Shown: positions 7,899 to 17,518, numbered from the stretch's first letter. The stretch is DNA of 64,000 nucleotides from Lysobacteraceae bacterium (GCA_021299185.1 JAJTHZ010000221.1:1-64000), one strand, 5' to 3'. The notes: generated from the letters alone by a model not told the origin. Program-made: numbers and translations.

Positions 7899-8795
7899 GT
7901 GCGCCTGAGCTTTCCGAAGGGTGAACATGCCGACGTGATCGTCGCCCCGGGCGAGACCACGATCGGAGCGGCGAGCGACAACGCCGTGGTCGTGCGCGTC
8001 GGCGGCGTGCAGTCCCACCATGCGACCATCCTCGCCGACCTGCGCGGATTCACGCTGCTGGTCCGCGACCCCGGCGCCCGCACCCACGTCAACGCGCGGC
8101 CGGTCCGCGAGAAGGCGATCCTGCGCCTCGGCGACGTGGTCAGCGTCGACTCGGTGAACATCGTGCTCAAGCCCGACAGCGACGCGGCGATCGAACCCGC
8201 GCCGCCGGCGGACGGAAACGGGGCAGGCGCCATGACGGACCCGGAAGGCAACATCGAGACCCGCTACAGGGTGTCGCCGCCGCGCGCAGTGCTGCGCGGC
8301 GTGTCGGGACCTTACTTCGGCAAGGTCATCCCGATCCACGGACGGCTCGAGATCGGTCGCGGGCCGGAGTGCGGGCTGGTGCTCGACGAACCGGAGATGT
8401 CGCGTCGCCACGCGATGATCGAGGTCAGCACCCACGAGATCTACCTGCGCGACCTCGGCTCGGCCAACGGCACCTTCGTCAACGGCGTGCAGGTGCGCGA
8501 CGCGGTGCTCTATCCCGGCGACCAGATCGCCTTCGATCGCAATCGCTTCCTGGTCGAGGCGCCGGGCATGGCGCCGCGCCGCAACGAGCCGCGCACGCCG
8601 ACCGCCATGCCGGCGGTCGAGCGGGCCCCGCAGGTCACCCAGACCATGCGCGCGATCCGCGTCGACGATCCGCCGCCCGTGGCCGAGCCCGTGGCGGACG
8701 AGGGCCGGTCGGGTGGCTGGAACCCGTGGGCACTGCTGGCCGCGGCGGTCCTCATCGCCGGCGCCTTCGCGCTGTTGATCCTCGGATTCCGCTGA
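7899..8795 (+). CDS. double FHA-domain protein with C-terminal membrane anchor
   Basis: A 298-aa protein with two forkhead-associated domains, modules that bind phosphothreonine peptides. The second (about residues 140-225) is canonical: LEIGRG, EMSRRH and SANGTFVNG. The first (about 5-90) keeps SHHA and HVNARPV but has IGAAS where the phosphate-binding Gly-Arg should be, so it is probably degenerate. A Pro-rich linker follows, then one transmembrane helix (WALLAAAVLIAGAFALLIL) at the extreme C-terminus, giving a tail-anchored topology with the FHA domains in the cytoplasm. It starts at GTG (MRLSFPKGEH), since no ATG is in frame nearby. It is a plausible receptor for the kinase encoded at 3964-6663 (inference from proximity). 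Confidence 0.88.
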   Translation: MRLSFPKGEHADVIVAPGETTIGAASDNAVVVRVGGVQSHHATILADLRGFTLLVRDPGARTHVNARPVREKAILRLGDVVSVDSVNIVLKPDSDAAIEPAPPADGNGAGAMTDPEGNIETRYRVSPPRAVLRGVSGPYFGKVIPIHGRLEIGRGPECGLVLDEPEMSRRHAMIEVSTHEIYLRDLGSANGTFVNGVQVRDAVLYPGDQIAFDRNRFLVEAPGMAPRRNEPRTPTAMPAVERAPQVTQTMRAIRVDDPPPVAEPVADEGRSGGWNPWALLAAAVLIAGAFALLILGFR

Positions 8796-8859
8796 TCGCG
8801 GCCTGCGCCGCACGGCGCGGGCAGGCGCGTTTCGCGCGATTCCATGCTGCGTTGCCGCA

Positions 8860-8868
8860 TGCTAACGT
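8860..8868 (+). promoter_or_regulatory. possible extended -10 (TGCTAACGT) before serC
   Basis: TGC then TAACGT lies 27 nt upstream of the serC GTG. It is the same TGCTAnnnT layout as before the FHA gene and ndk. No clear -35 box. Confidence 0.35.
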
Positions 8869-8895
8869 CGGGCGTTCATCGTCCGGAGATGTCCC

Positions 8896-9975
8896 GTGTC
8901 GCGCGCCTACAACTTCAGCCCCGGCCCGGCGGCCCTGCCGGAACCCGTCCTGCGGCAAGCGCAGGAGGAGATGCTCGAGTGGGGCAAGACGCGATCCTCG
9001 GTGATGGAAGTCAGCCATCGCGGCAAGGAGTTCATGGCCCTGGCCGAGCAGTCCAAGCGCGACCTGCGCGAGCTGATGGCCATCCCGGACCACTACAAGG
9101 TGCTCTTCCTGCAGGGCGGCGCCACCACCCACTTCGCCCTGCTGCCGATGAACTTCGCGCGCGGCGGCAGCGCCGACTACGTGGTCACCGGGGCCTGGGG
9201 CGAGAAGGCAGCGAGGGAAGCCAAGCCCGCCTGCGCGGTGCGGATCGCGGCCAGCAGCGAGTCCGATCGCTATTTCCGCATCCCCGAGCGCGCGGGGTGG
9301 GACCTCGACCCGAACGCGGCCTACGTGCACATCACGCCGAACGAGACGATCGGCGGGGTGGAGTTCCACGACGAGCCGGACGTCGGTGCGGTGCCGCTGT
9401 TCGCCGACATGTCGTCCAACATCCTTTCGCGCCCGATCGACGTGTCGAAGTACGGCGTGATCTACGCCGGCGCGCAGAAGAACATCGGCGCTTCCGGCCT
9501 GGTGCTGGTGATCGTGCGCGAGGACCTGCTCGCGCGCTGCCCCGCCGACCTGCCGCAGATCCTCAACTATGCCGCGCACGCCAAGGAAGGGTCGCTGCTG
9601 AACACCCCCAACACCTTCGGCTGGTATCTCGCCGCGCTGGTGTTCCAGTGGCTCAAGCGCGAGGGCGGGATGGCGGCCATCGGCGCGCGCAACGCGGCCA
9701 AGGCGAAGCTGCTCTACGACTACATCGACGGCAGTGGCTTCTACTCGAACCCGATCGACAAGGCGGTGCGCTCGCGGATGAACGTGCCCTTCGTGCTGCG
9801 CGACGCGGCGCTCGACGAGCCGTTCCTGAAGGAAGCCGCGGCTGCCGGCCTGCTGGCGCTCAAGGGGCATCGCGCGGTCGGCGGCATGCGTGCGTCGATC
9901 TACAACGCGATGCCGCTGGAGGGCGTGCAGGCGCTGGTCGACTTCATGCAGGACTTCGCGCGGCGGCATGGGTGA
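8896..9975 (+). CDS. serC: phosphoserine aminotransferase
   Basis: A 359-aa class V PLP aminotransferase, the full length for SerC. It converts 3-phosphohydroxypyruvate plus glutamate to phosphoserine (serine pathway) and serves the analogous step in pyridoxal phosphate synthesis. It has the family N-terminus YNFSPGPAALPEPVL and the PLP lysine in AGAQKNIGASGL (Lys195). The start is GTG, with GGAG about 9 nt upstream. It heads a long same-strand block of amino acid biosynthesis genes. Confidence 0.97.
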   Translation: MSRAYNFSPGPAALPEPVLRQAQEEMLEWGKTRSSVMEVSHRGKEFMALAEQSKRDLRELMAIPDHYKVLFLQGGATTHFALLPMNFARGGSADYVVTGAWGEKAAREAKPACAVRIAASSESDRYFRIPERAGWDLDPNAAYVHITPNETIGGVEFHDEPDVGAVPLFADMSSNILSRPIDVSKYGVIYAGAQKNIGASGLVLVIVREDLLARCPADLPQILNYAAHAKEGSLLNTPNTFGWYLAALVFQWLKREGGMAAIGARNAAKAKLLYDYIDGSGFYSNPIDKAVRSRMNVPFVLRDAALDEPFLKEAAAAGLLALKGHRAVGGMRASIYNAMPLEGVQALVDFMQDFARRHG

Positions 9976-10110
9976 GTGCGGTTGCACCGGCCGCGCGAAC
10001 GCCCGGCAGGACGCCGGGTCGGTGAGGCGCGCCAGGGAGCGTGGCGGGTACCGAAACCGATCGAGGCCACCCGGGCGCGAGCCAGCGTCATCCGCCATCC
10101 GGCAGACCCC

Positions 10111-11271
10111 ATGTACGTGATCAAGACCCTCAACGGCATCAGCGAAATCGGCCTCCGCCGGCTGCCGCGCGGCGTCTACACCGTCGCCGACGAGATCGCC
10201 GAGCCCGACGCGCTGCTGGTGCGCTCCGCCGACCTGCACAGGATCGACATCCCGTCCAGCGTCAAGGCCATCGGTCGCGCCGGCGCGGGCACCAACAACA
10301 TCCCGGTGGCGGAGATGTCGCGTCGCGGCGTGGTCGTGTTCAACACGCCGGGTGCCAACGCCAACGCGGTGAAGGAACTGGTGCTCGCCGGCATGCTGCT
10401 TTCGGCCCGCAACCTGGCCGAGGCGCTGGCGTTCACCGCCACGCTGGGCGAGCGCGCCGACCCGGAGGCGGCGATGGAGTCGGACAAGAAGCGCTTCGTG
10501 GGCACTGAACTCGCGGGTCGGACGCTCGGCGTGGTCGGTCTCGGCGCGATCGGCGTGAAGGTGGCCAACGCCGCGCGTGCACTCGGCATGCGCGTGTTCG
10601 GCCTCGATCCGCACATGACGGTCGAGGGTGCATGGCAGCTCTCGTCCGACGTGGTGAAGGCGGGCAGCCTGGCAGAACTGTACGCCGCGTCCGACTACGT
10701 CTCGTTCCACGTCCCGCTCAACGACGCCACCCGCGGCCTGTTCAACGACGCCGCGCTCGGGGCCGCGCGACACGGCGTGGTGCTGCTCAACTTCGCCCGC
10801 GACGGCGTGGTCGATGCGGGGACCTTGCGCCGCGGGCTCGCCGAGGGCCGCATCGCGCGCTACGTCACGGACTTCCCCAAGGTCGAGTTCGCCGACGATC
10901 CCCGGGTGATCGCCCTGCCGCACCTCGGGGCGTCCACGCTGGAGGCGGTGGAGAACTGCGCGATCATGGTGGTGGACCAGGTGCGCGACTATCTCGAGCA
11001 CGGCAATGTCGCCAATGCCGTGAACTTCCCGACCACGCGGATGGCGCGCGCCGGGCAGGCGCGGGTGTGCGTGGCCAACCGCAACGTGCCGAACATGATC
11101 GGCCAGTTGTCGAACGTGCTCGGCAACGCCGGGATCAACATCGCGCAGATGCACAACGCCTCGCGTGGCGACCTGGCCTACAACCTGGTCGACGTGGAGA
11201 CGGCGGTGCCGGAGCAGGTGGCGCGCCAACTGGGCGCCATCGAGGGCATCCTGTCGGTGCGCATCGTCTGA
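10111..11271 (+). CDS. serA: D-3-phosphoglycerate dehydrogenase
   Basis: A 386-aa D-2-hydroxyacid dehydrogenase with a C-terminal ACT domain (about 318-386). The NAD-binding motif is GLGAIG (VVGLGAIGVKVANAA). The catalytic triad is visible as Arg230 (NFARDGVVD), Glu259 (FPKVEF) and His271 (LPHLGAST). It catalyses the first committed step of serine synthesis; the ACT domain suggests serine feedback inhibition, as known for the family. The ATG at 10111 was chosen over an open upstream extension because MYVIKTLNGIS begins the family alignment. It is directly downstream of serC, giving consecutive pathway steps. Confidence 0.93.
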   Translation: MYVIKTLNGISEIGLRRLPRGVYTVADEIAEPDALLVRSADLHRIDIPSSVKAIGRAGAGTNNIPVAEMSRRGVVVFNTPGANANAVKELVLAGMLLSARNLAEALAFTATLGERADPEAAMESDKKRFVGTELAGRTLGVVGLGAIGVKVANAARALGMRVFGLDPHMTVEGAWQLSSDVVKAGSLAELYAASDYVSFHVPLNDATRGLFNDAALGAARHGVVLLNFARDGVVDAGTLRRGLAEGRIARYVTDFPKVEFADDPRVIALPHLGASTLEAVENCAIMVVDQVRDYLEHGNVANAVNFPTTRMARAGQARVCVANRNVPNMIGQLSNVLGNAGINIAQMHNASRGDLAYNLVDVETAVPEQVARQLGAIEGILSVRIV

Positions 11272-11298
11272 GCCGCGACCGCGGGTGCCCGACGCCCG

Positions 11299-11304
11299 TA
11301 CACT
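11299..11304 (+). promoter_or_regulatory. possible -10 box (TACACT) close to pheA start
   Basis: TACACT (4/6 to TATAAT) ends 9 nt before the pheA ATG. A transcript started here would have almost no 5' leader. No clear -35 box, so support is limited. Confidence 0.35.
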
Positions 11305-11313
11305 GGACCCCCC

Positions 11314-12432
11314 ATGAGCCGCCGCAAGACGCCCCCCAACCCCGCCAAGGCCGCTGCCACTGACCTCGCCGCGGTGCGCGCGCGCATCGACGCCATCGAC
11401 CGCCAGATCCAGGAACTGATCCAGGAGCGTGCGCGCTTCGCGCAGCAGGTCGGCAGGGCGAAAGGCCCGCTGAAGGCGGCCGTGGACTACTACCGCCCCG
11501 AGCGCGAGGCGCAGGTCCTGCGGATGGTCATCGAGCGCAACCAGGGGCCGCTGTCGGTCGAGGAGATGGTGCGCCTGTTCCGCGAGATCATGTCGTCCTG
11601 CCTCGCACAGCAGGAGCCACTGAAGATCGCCTTCCTCGGCCCCGAGGGCACGTTCTCCGAGCAGGCGGTGATGAAGCACTTCGGGCAGGCCGCCCGGCGG
11701 CTGCCGCTGTCGGGCATCGAGGAAGTGTTCCAGGAAGTCGAGGCCGGCCACGCCGATTTCGGCGTGGTGCCGATCGAGAACTCGGGCGAGGGCGCGGTGC
11801 ACTCCACGCTGGACATGTTCTTCGCCTCGCCGCTCAAGGTCTGCGGCGAGATCGAGCTGCGCATCCACCAATTCCTGCTCTCGCGCAGCGGCGAGCTGCG
11901 CGCGATCGAGCGCGTCTATTCGCACCCGCAGTCGCTCGCGCAGTGCAAGGCCTGGCTGCGCGCGAACCTGCCGAAGGCCGAGCGCGTCCCGGTGTCGAGC
12001 AATGCCGAGGCCGCGCGCCGCGCGCGCAATGCCGACGACGCGGCCGCCATTGCCGGTGCGGCCGCCGGCGCCGTCTACGGCCTGAAGGTGGTCGATGGTC
12101 CGATCGAGGACCGTGCCGACAACACCACCCGGTTCGTGGTCATCGGGCGCGAGCTGTTCGCGCCGTCTGGGCGCGACAAGACCTCGCTGCTGGTCGCCGC
12201 GGGCGATCGGCCGGGGACGTTGTTCAAGCTGCTCGAGCCGCTGGCGCGGCGCGGGGTCAACATGACCAAGATCGAGTCCCGCCCCAGCCGCCAGGGCAAG
12301 TGGCAGAACGCCTTTTTCATCGACGTCGAGGGACACGTCGAGGACCCCGCGCTGCAGCAGGTGATCGCCGACCTCGGGCCGTTCGCGGCGCAGGTCAAGA
12401 TCCTCGGCAGCTACCCGGTGGCGGTGTTGTGA
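11314..12432 (+). CDS. pheA: bifunctional chorismate mutase/prephenate dehydratase (P-protein)
   Basis: A 372-aa P-protein. Domains in order: AroQ-type chorismate mutase (about 15-100, with DAIDRQIQELIQERARFAQQ and the active-site Arg/Lys region), prephenate dehydratase (about 108-285, starting IAFLGPEGTFSEQA and ending with the diagnostic TRF in NTTRFVVIG), and an ACT regulatory domain (about 295-370; the ESRPS phenylalanine-binding motif is present as IESRPSRQGK). It makes phenylpyruvate from chorismate and is usually feedback-inhibited by phenylalanine through the ACT domain. Its TGA overlaps the hisC GTG. Confidence 0.97.
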   Translation: MSRRKTPPNPAKAAATDLAAVRARIDAIDRQIQELIQERARFAQQVGRAKGPLKAAVDYYRPEREAQVLRMVIERNQGPLSVEEMVRLFREIMSSCLAQQEPLKIAFLGPEGTFSEQAVMKHFGQAARRLPLSGIEEVFQEVEAGHADFGVVPIENSGEGAVHSTLDMFFASPLKVCGEIELRIHQFLLSRSGELRAIERVYSHPQSLAQCKAWLRANLPKAERVPVSSNAEAARRARNADDAAAIAGAAAGAVYGLKVVDGPIEDRADNTTRFVVIGRELFAPSGRDKTSLLVAAGDRPGTLFKLLEPLARRGVNMTKIESRPSRQGKWQNAFFIDVEGHVEDPALQQVIADLGPFAAQVKILGSYPVAVL

Positions 12433-13547
12433 GCGGCTTCGCGCCACGCCCGACCGGTCCGGTCGCCGCGCTCAAGGCCTACGATCCCGGCCACGACCTG
12501 CCGGCGCTGCGCGCGCGCGCGGCGCCCGCGGCGCTGGCCGAACTGGGCTCCAACGAGAACCCGCTCGGGCCGCCGCCGGCGGTGCTGGACGCGCTGCACA
12601 GGCTGCCGGTGGCCGAAGTGTTCCGCTACCCGGACCCGCTAGGGCTCGCGCTGCGCCGCTCGCTGGCGGCGCGCCTCGACGTCGATCCGTCGATGATCGC
12701 GTTGGGCAATGGATCGCATGAACTGCTGATGTTGTTGGCGCAGTGCTTCGTCGCCCCGGGCGACGAGGTGGTGTTCAGCGAGTTCGGCTTCGCGGTGTTC
12801 CCGATCGGCACCGCGGCGGTCGGTGCCACGCCCGTGCGGGTGCCTGCGCTGCCGCGGGCAGGCGACGCGCCGCGCGGCCACGACCTCGCCGCGCTCGCTG
12901 CCGCCGTCGGTCCCGGCGCGCGGCTGGTGTTCGTCGCCAATCCCAACAACCCGACCGGCACCTGGTTCACGCGCGATGCGCTGCGCGAGTTCCTGCGCAC
13001 GATCGACCCGCGCGTGCCGGTGGTGGTCGACGAGGCCTACCACGAGTACGTCGATGATCCGGCGGTGGGCTCGGCGGTCGAGCTGCTCGCGGCGTTCCCT
13101 AACCTGGTGGTGACGCGCACCTTCTCCAAGGGGTACGGGCTGGCCGGCCTGCGGGTCGGCTACGCGGTCGGCGACCCCGCGACCATCGATGTGCTCAATC
13201 GCCTGCGGGAGTCGTTCAACGTGAATGCGGTCGCGCTGGAACTGGCGCGGATCGCGCTGGATGACCCCGGACACCTGGAGCGCGTGCGCGCGTTCAACCG
13301 CGATCAGCGGGCGCGGCTCGCCGCCGGGCTCGCCGCGCGCGGGCTGTTCGTGCATCCCTCGATGACCAATTTCGTGCTGGTCGACTTCGACCGCCCGGCG
13401 GCGCCGATCGAGGCGCGCTGGCTGGCGCGCGGCGTGGTGGTGCGCCCGATGGGCGGCTATGGGCTGCCGACCTGCCTGCGCATCAGCGTCGGCGCGGTGG
13501 CGGAGAACGACCGCCTGCTCGCGCACCTCGACGAGGCCCTGTCGTGA
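12429..13547 (+). CDS. hisC: histidinol-phosphate/aromatic aminotransferase
   Basis: A 372-aa class I/II PLP aminotransferase of the HisC type (pyridoxal-binding [21 protein letters not shown], and the lysine in [13 protein letters not shown], Lys234). It lies between pheA and aroA rather than in a his operon, so it likely transaminates phenylpyruvate or hydroxyphenylpyruvate as an aromatic (HisC2/HspB-like) enzyme. Activity on histidinol phosphate is also possible. GTG overlaps the pheA stop (GTGA), and the same overlap links it to aroA, indicating translational coupling. Confidence 0.92.
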   Translation: MSGFAPRPTGPVAALKAYDPGHDLPALRARAAPAALAELGSNENPLGPPPAVLDALHRLPVAEVFRYPDPLGLALRRSLAARLDVDPSMIALGNGSHELLMLLAQCFVAPGDEVVFSEFGFAVFPIGTAAVGATPVRVPALPRAGDAPRGHDLAALAAAVGPGARLVFVANPNNPTGTWFTRDALREFLRTIDPRVPVVVDEAYHEYVDDPAVGSAVELLAAFPNLVVTRTFSKGYGLAGLRVGYAVGDPATIDVLNRLRESFNVNAVALELARIALDDPGHLERVRAFNRDQRARLAAGLAARGLFVHPSMTNFVLVDFDRPAAPIEARWLARGVVVRPMGGYGLPTCLRISVGAVAENDRLLAHLDEALS

Positions 13548-14866
13548 GCGGCGTGCGGCTGGATTGGCTCGCTCGTCCCGCGGCCGGCCCGCTGCGCGGG
13601 CGCGTGCGGGTGCCCGGCGACAAGTCGATTTCGCACCGCGCGATGATGTTCGGCTCGCTGGCCGAGGGCGTGACCGAGGTGTCGGGCTTCCTCGAGGGCG
13701 AGGACACGCTGGCCACCGCGGCCGCGTTCCGCGCGATGGGGGTACGCATCGATGCCGAGGGACCCGGGCGGCGGATCGTGCATGGCGTGGGCCTGCACGG
13801 CCTGCGCGCGCCGGCGGGTCCGCTGGACCTCGGCAACTCCGGCACCGGGATGCGGCTGATCGCTGGCCTGATGGCCGGGCAGGCCTTCGCCACCGAACTG
13901 GTCGGCGACGAGTCGCTGTCGCGGCGACCGATGAAGCGGGTGATCGAGCCGCTGCGCCGGATGGGCGCGGTGGTCGAATCGCGCGAGGGCGGGCTGGCGC
14001 CGCTGCGCATCGCGCCCGCGCCCGATGGGCTGGTCGGCATCGACTACGCGTCGCCGGTGGCCAGCGCGCAGGTCAAGTCCTGCCTGCTGCTGGCCGGGCT
14101 CTACGCGCGCGGCACCACGTCGGTCACCGAGCCGCACCGCACGCGCGACCACACCGAACGCATGCTGCGCGCCTTCGGCGCCGAGGTGCGGGTCGCGGGC
14201 AACACCGCCTCGCTGGACGGCGGGCAGCGACTGCGCGCGACCGCGATCGAAGTGCCGGCCGACGTGTCCTCCGCCGCGTTCTTCCTGGTCGCGGCGAGCC
14301 TCGTGCCCGGCAGCGACCTGCTGCTGGAATCGGTCGGCCTCAATCCGCTGCGCGACGGCGTGGTACGTGCGCTGCGCCTGATGGGGGCCGACATCACGGT
14401 GCAGAATCCGCGCACGCTGGGCGACGAGCCGGTGGCCGACCTGCGGGTGCGCCATGCCGCCCTGCAGGGGATCGAGGTCCCCGAGGCCCTGGTCCCGGAC
14501 ATGATCGACGAGTTCCCGGTTCTGTTCGCCGCCGCGGCGCTGGCGCGCGGCACCACGGTGGTCCGCGGCGCGGCCGAACTGCGGGTCAAGGAGAGCGATC
14601 GTATCGCGGCGATGGCGGCGGCCTTGCGCGCGCTCGGCGCGCAGGTCGACGAGACGCCCGACGGAGCGGTGATCACGGGCGGCGCGCTGTCCGGCGGGCG
14701 CATCGACAGCCTGGGCGACCACCGCATTGCGATGGCCTCCGCGGTCGCCGCGCAGGTTGCCGGCGGGCCGGTGTCGATCGAAGACTGCGCCAATGTCGCC
14801 ACCTCGTTTCCCGGTTTCGTCGGCCTTGCCGCCGCGGCGGGATTCGACCTTTCCGAAGCCCGCTGA
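13544..14866 (+). CDS. aroA: 3-phosphoshikimate 1-carboxyvinyltransferase (EPSP synthase)
   Basis: A 440-aa EPSP synthase, the sixth shikimate-pathway step (shikimate-3-phosphate plus PEP). Signature segments are [11 protein letters not shown] (PEP-binding Lys), [22 protein letters not shown] (catalytic Asp), KESDRIAAM and GDHRIAMA. The [10 protein letters not shown] sequence, with Gly where many class I enzymes have Gly-Thr-Ala, resembles class II type enzymes, which tolerate glyphosate. That is an inference needing an alignment. It starts at GTG overlapping the hisC stop. Confidence 0.96.
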   Translation: MSGVRLDWLARPAAGPLRGRVRVPGDKSISHRAMMFGSLAEGVTEVSGFLEGEDTLATAAAFRAMGVRIDAEGPGRRIVHGVGLHGLRAPAGPLDLGNSGTGMRLIAGLMAGQAFATELVGDESLSRRPMKRVIEPLRRMGAVVESREGGLAPLRIAPAPDGLVGIDYASPVASAQVKSCLLLAGLYARGTTSVTEPHRTRDHTERMLRAFGAEVRVAGNTASLDGGQRLRATAIEVPADVSSAAFFLVAASLVPGSDLLLESVGLNPLRDGVVRALRLMGADITVQNPRTLGDEPVADLRVRHAALQGIEVPEALVPDMIDEFPVLFAAAALARGTTVVRGAAELRVKESDRIAAMAAALRALGAQVDETPDGAVITGGALSGGRIDSLGDHRIAMASAVAAQVAGGPVSIEDCANVATSFPGFVGLAAAAGFDLSEAR

Positions 14867-14880
14867 GGACCGCGATCCCG

Positions 14881-15570
14881 ATGCACCCGAACCGCGTGCC
14901 CGTGCTGACCATCGACGGCCCCAGTGGCTCCGGCAAGGGCACCATCAGCCGGGCGGTCGCCGAACGGCTGGGCTGGCACTTCCTGGATTCCGGGGCCCTG
15001 TACCGGGCCGCGGGGCTGGCGGCGTCGTGGGCCGAGATCGCGCTGGATGACGCCGACGCCCTGGCGCGGTGCGCCCGCGACGTCGAGGTCCGTTTCGAGG
15101 ACCGTCCGGGCGACGACCCGCTGGTCTACGTCAACGGGGTCGAGTCCAGCGCCGAACTGCGTACCGAGACCTGCGGCGCGACCGCCTCGGCGATCGCCGC
15201 CCTGCCGGCGGTGCGGGCGGCCCTGGTCGACAAACAGCGCGATTTCCGCCGCCCGCCGGGCCTGGTGGCCGACGGTCGCGACATGGGCACGGTGATCTTC
15301 CCGGACGCCGGATTGAAGGTGTTCCTGACGGCCAGCGCCGAGGAGCGCGCCGAGCGCCGGCATAAGCAGTTGAAGCAAAAGGGATTGGAGGTTAATATGC
15401 CCGCCCTTTTGCGCGACATCCTCGCGCGCGATGCCCGCGACGCCCAGCGTCCGGTGGCACCGACCAGGCCCGCCGACGACGCGGTCCTCCTCGATACCAC
15501 CGGCACGCCGATCGATGCGGTGGTCTCGAAGGTTCTGGCGCTGGCCGCGACGGCCTGGCCGACCCGCTGA
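14881..15570 (+). CDS. cmk: cytidylate kinase
   Basis: A 229-aa CMP/dCMP kinase. The P-loop is [10 protein letters not shown] (residues 12-21), followed by LDSGALYRA (nucleoside-binding region), TAVIF-like [16 protein letters not shown] and the lid RAERRHKQL. It recycles CMP and dCMP and precedes rpsA, the classical gammaproteobacterial cmk-rpsA order. The gap to aroA is only 14 nt, so it probably belongs to the same transcript. Confidence 0.96.
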   Translation: MHPNRVPVLTIDGPSGSGKGTISRAVAERLGWHFLDSGALYRAAGLAASWAEIALDDADALARCARDVEVRFEDRPGDDPLVYVNGVESSAELRTETCGATASAIAALPAVRAALVDKQRDFRRPPGLVADGRDMGTVIFPDAGLKVFLTASAEERAERRHKQLKQKGLEVNMPALLRDILARDARDAQRPVAPTRPADDAVLLDTTGTPIDAVVSKVLALAATAWPTR

Positions 15571-15772
15571 CCCCGCCGGCGCCACGCCGCACAGCGCAGT
15601 CCACGAAAGGGCCGCCATCCCGCGAGGGGTGGCGGCACGGGTTCCCGCCGGCGCGAGGCCGCGCGGGTTGTGTCCAACGGCGCGCGAGCGCCACAGCAGG
15701 TGGAAGCACGGACCGGACCTGGGCCGATCCCCGGCCACGCGGCACCGTCTTCCGAGTCAACCGGGAACCAAC
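15571..15772 (+). promoter_or_regulatory. rpsA leader with a strong GNRA-loop hairpin
   Basis: A 202-nt leader precedes rpsA. At 15611-15636 it holds an 11-bp stem (one U-G pair) closed by the tetraloop GCGA. The stem is followed by ACGGG, not a T-run, so it is not an intrinsic terminator. In enterobacteria S1 represses its own translation through structured rpsA leaders; a similar role here is inferred. Confidence 0.5.
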
Positions 15773-17443
15773 ATGACTGAGAGCTTTTCCGAACTTTTCG
15801 AGCGCAGCCAGGCGATCGCCAAGCTGAAGCCGGGCACCATCGTCAGCGGCATCGTGGTCGAGATCCGCTCCGACGCCGTCGTCGTCAACGCCGGACTGAA
15901 GTCCGAGGGCATCGTGCCCATCGAGCAGTTCCGTAACGAGCGTGGCGAACTGGAAGTGGCGGTCGGCGACGAGGTGAAGGTCGCGCTCGATGCGCTGGAG
16001 GACGGGTTCGGCGAAACGCGCCTGTCGCGCGAGAAGGCCAAGCGCGCCCTGGTCTGGGACGAGCTGGAAGACGCGCACCAGAACAACGCCACCGTGACCG
16101 GCCGCATCAGCGGCAAGGTCAAGGGCGGCTTCACCGTCGACATCAAGGACGTCCGTGCGTTCCTGCCGGGCTCGCTGGTCGACGTGCGCCCCGTGCGCGA
16201 TCCGGTCTACCTCGAGGGCAAGGAACTCGAGTTCAAGATCATCAAGCTCGACCGCAAGCGCAACAACGTGGTGGTCAGCCGCCGCGCGGTGGTCGAGAGC
16301 GAGTTCTCCGAGGAGCGCGAGAAGCTGCTCGAGCGCCTGCAGGAGAACGCGGTCGTCAAGGGCGTGGTCAAGAACCTCACCGACTACGGTGCGTTCGTCG
16401 ACCTCGGCGGCATCGACGGCCTGCTGCACATCACCGACATGGCGTGGAAGCGCGTGCGCCATCCGTCCGAGGTGGTCAACGTCGGCGACGAGCTGGAAGT
16501 GCGCGTGCTGCGCTTCGACCGCGAGCGCAACCGCGTCTCGCTGGGTCTGAAGCAGCTCGGCGAGGACCCGTGGGTCAACATCGCCCGCCGCTACCCGACC
16601 TCGACCCGTCTGTTCGGCAAGGTCAGCAACGTCACCGACTACGGCTGCTTCGTCGAGATCGAGCCGGGCGTCGAGGGCCTGGTCCACGTGTCCGAGATGG
16701 ACTGGACCAACAAGAACGTCAACCCCGGCAAGCTGGTGCAGGTCGGCGACGAGGTCGAGGTGATGGTGCTCGACGTCGACGAGGAGCGCCGCCGCATCTC
16801 GCTGGGCATGAAGCAGACCCAGTCGAACCCGTGGGAGATCTTCGCCGCCACCCACAAGAAGAACGACAAGGTGTCCGGCCAGATCAAGTCGATCACCGAC
16901 TTCGGCATCTTCGTCGGCCTCGAGGGCGGCATCGACGGCCTGGTGCACCTGTCCGACATCTCCTGGCAGGCCTCGGGCGAGGACCTGGTGCGCCAGTTCA
17001 AGAAGGGCGACACGGTTGAAGCCGTGGTGCTGGCGGTGGATCCGGAGCGCGAGCGCATCTCGCTGGGCATCAAGCAGCTCGAGCAGGATCCGTTCGGCCA
17101 GTTCATGGCCGCCAACCCGCGCGGCAGCATCGTGCGCGGCACGGTGCGCGAAGTCGACGCGCGTGGCGCCACGATCGTCCTCGGCGACGGCGTGGAGGGC
17201 TACCTGCGCGCCAACGACATCGCCAAGGAGCGCGTCGAGGACGCGACCCAGCACCTGAAGGTCGGTGACGAGGTCGAGGCCAAGTACATCGGCATGGATC
17301 GCAAGGGTCGTACCCTGCAGCTGTCGATCCGCGCCAAGGACGAGCAGGAACTGCAGGACGTCCTGGCCGAGTACCAGAGCGCCTCCGGCGGCACCACCAA
17401 GCTCGGTGCACTGCTGAAGGAACAGCTCAACAAGTCGGAGTAA
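15773..17443 (+). CDS. rpsA: 30S ribosomal protein S1
   Basis: A 556-aa protein, the usual length for six-domain gammaproteobacterial S1. Six S1/OB repeats start near residues 20, 104, 190, 275, 362 and 449; the last four carry the classic [16 protein letters not shown]-type motif. S1 binds mRNA upstream of the start codon and recruits it to the 30S subunit. The ATG at 15773 gives [13 protein letters not shown], as in known S1 proteins. The flanking hairpins at 15611-15636 and 17450-17518 may set its expression. Confidence 0.98.
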   Translation: MTESFSELFERSQAIAKLKPGTIVSGIVVEIRSDAVVVNAGLKSEGIVPIEQFRNERGELEVAVGDEVKVALDALEDGFGETRLSREKAKRALVWDELEDAHQNNATVTGRISGKVKGGFTVDIKDVRAFLPGSLVDVRPVRDPVYLEGKELEFKIIKLDRKRNNVVVSRRAVVESEFSEEREKLLERLQENAVVKGVVKNLTDYGAFVDLGGIDGLLHITDMAWKRVRHPSEVVNVGDELEVRVLRFDRERNRVSLGLKQLGEDPWVNIARRYPTSTRLFGKVSNVTDYGCFVEIEPGVEGLVHVSEMDWTNKNVNPGKLVQVGDEVEVMVLDVDEERRRISLGMKQTQSNPWEIFAATHKKNDKVSGQIKSITDFGIFVGLEGGIDGLVHLSDISWQASGEDLVRQFKKGDTVEAVVLAVDPERERISLGIKQLEQDPFGQFMAANPRGSIVRGTVREVDARGATIVLGDGVEGYLRANDIAKERVEDATQHLKVGDEVEAKYIGMDRKGRTLQLSIRAKDEQELQDVLAEYQSASGGTTKLGALLKEQLNKSE

Positions 17444-17449
17444 GCCCCG

Positions 17450-17518
17450 ACCGGTCCCGGCGTCCTCGCCGGGGCCCCGGTGGCCCGCCGGACGCGCGCG
17501 CGAGCGCTCGTCCGGCGG
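17450..17518 (+). promoter_or_regulatory. two tandem GC-rich hairpins between rpsA and ihfB
   Basis: The first hairpin has a CCCGGCG/CGCCGGG stem with loop TCCT (17456-17473), nested inside ACCGG/CCGGT (17450-17454 and 17477-17481). The second is a perfect 10-bp inverted repeat, CCGCCGGACG at 17485-17494 and CGTCCGGCGG at 17509-17518. There is no T-run. They may slow or partly stop transcription, or protect the rpsA 3' end. Confidence 0.5.

Noticed and set aside
11943-12428. Upstream extension of hisC
   Set aside because: It overlaps most of the second half of pheA in another frame; hisC homology begins after the GTG at 12429.
8752-12447. Minus-strand open frame of 1231 codons
   Set aside because: Antisense to serC, serA and pheA; His/Arg/Ala-rich composition with no domain resemblance.
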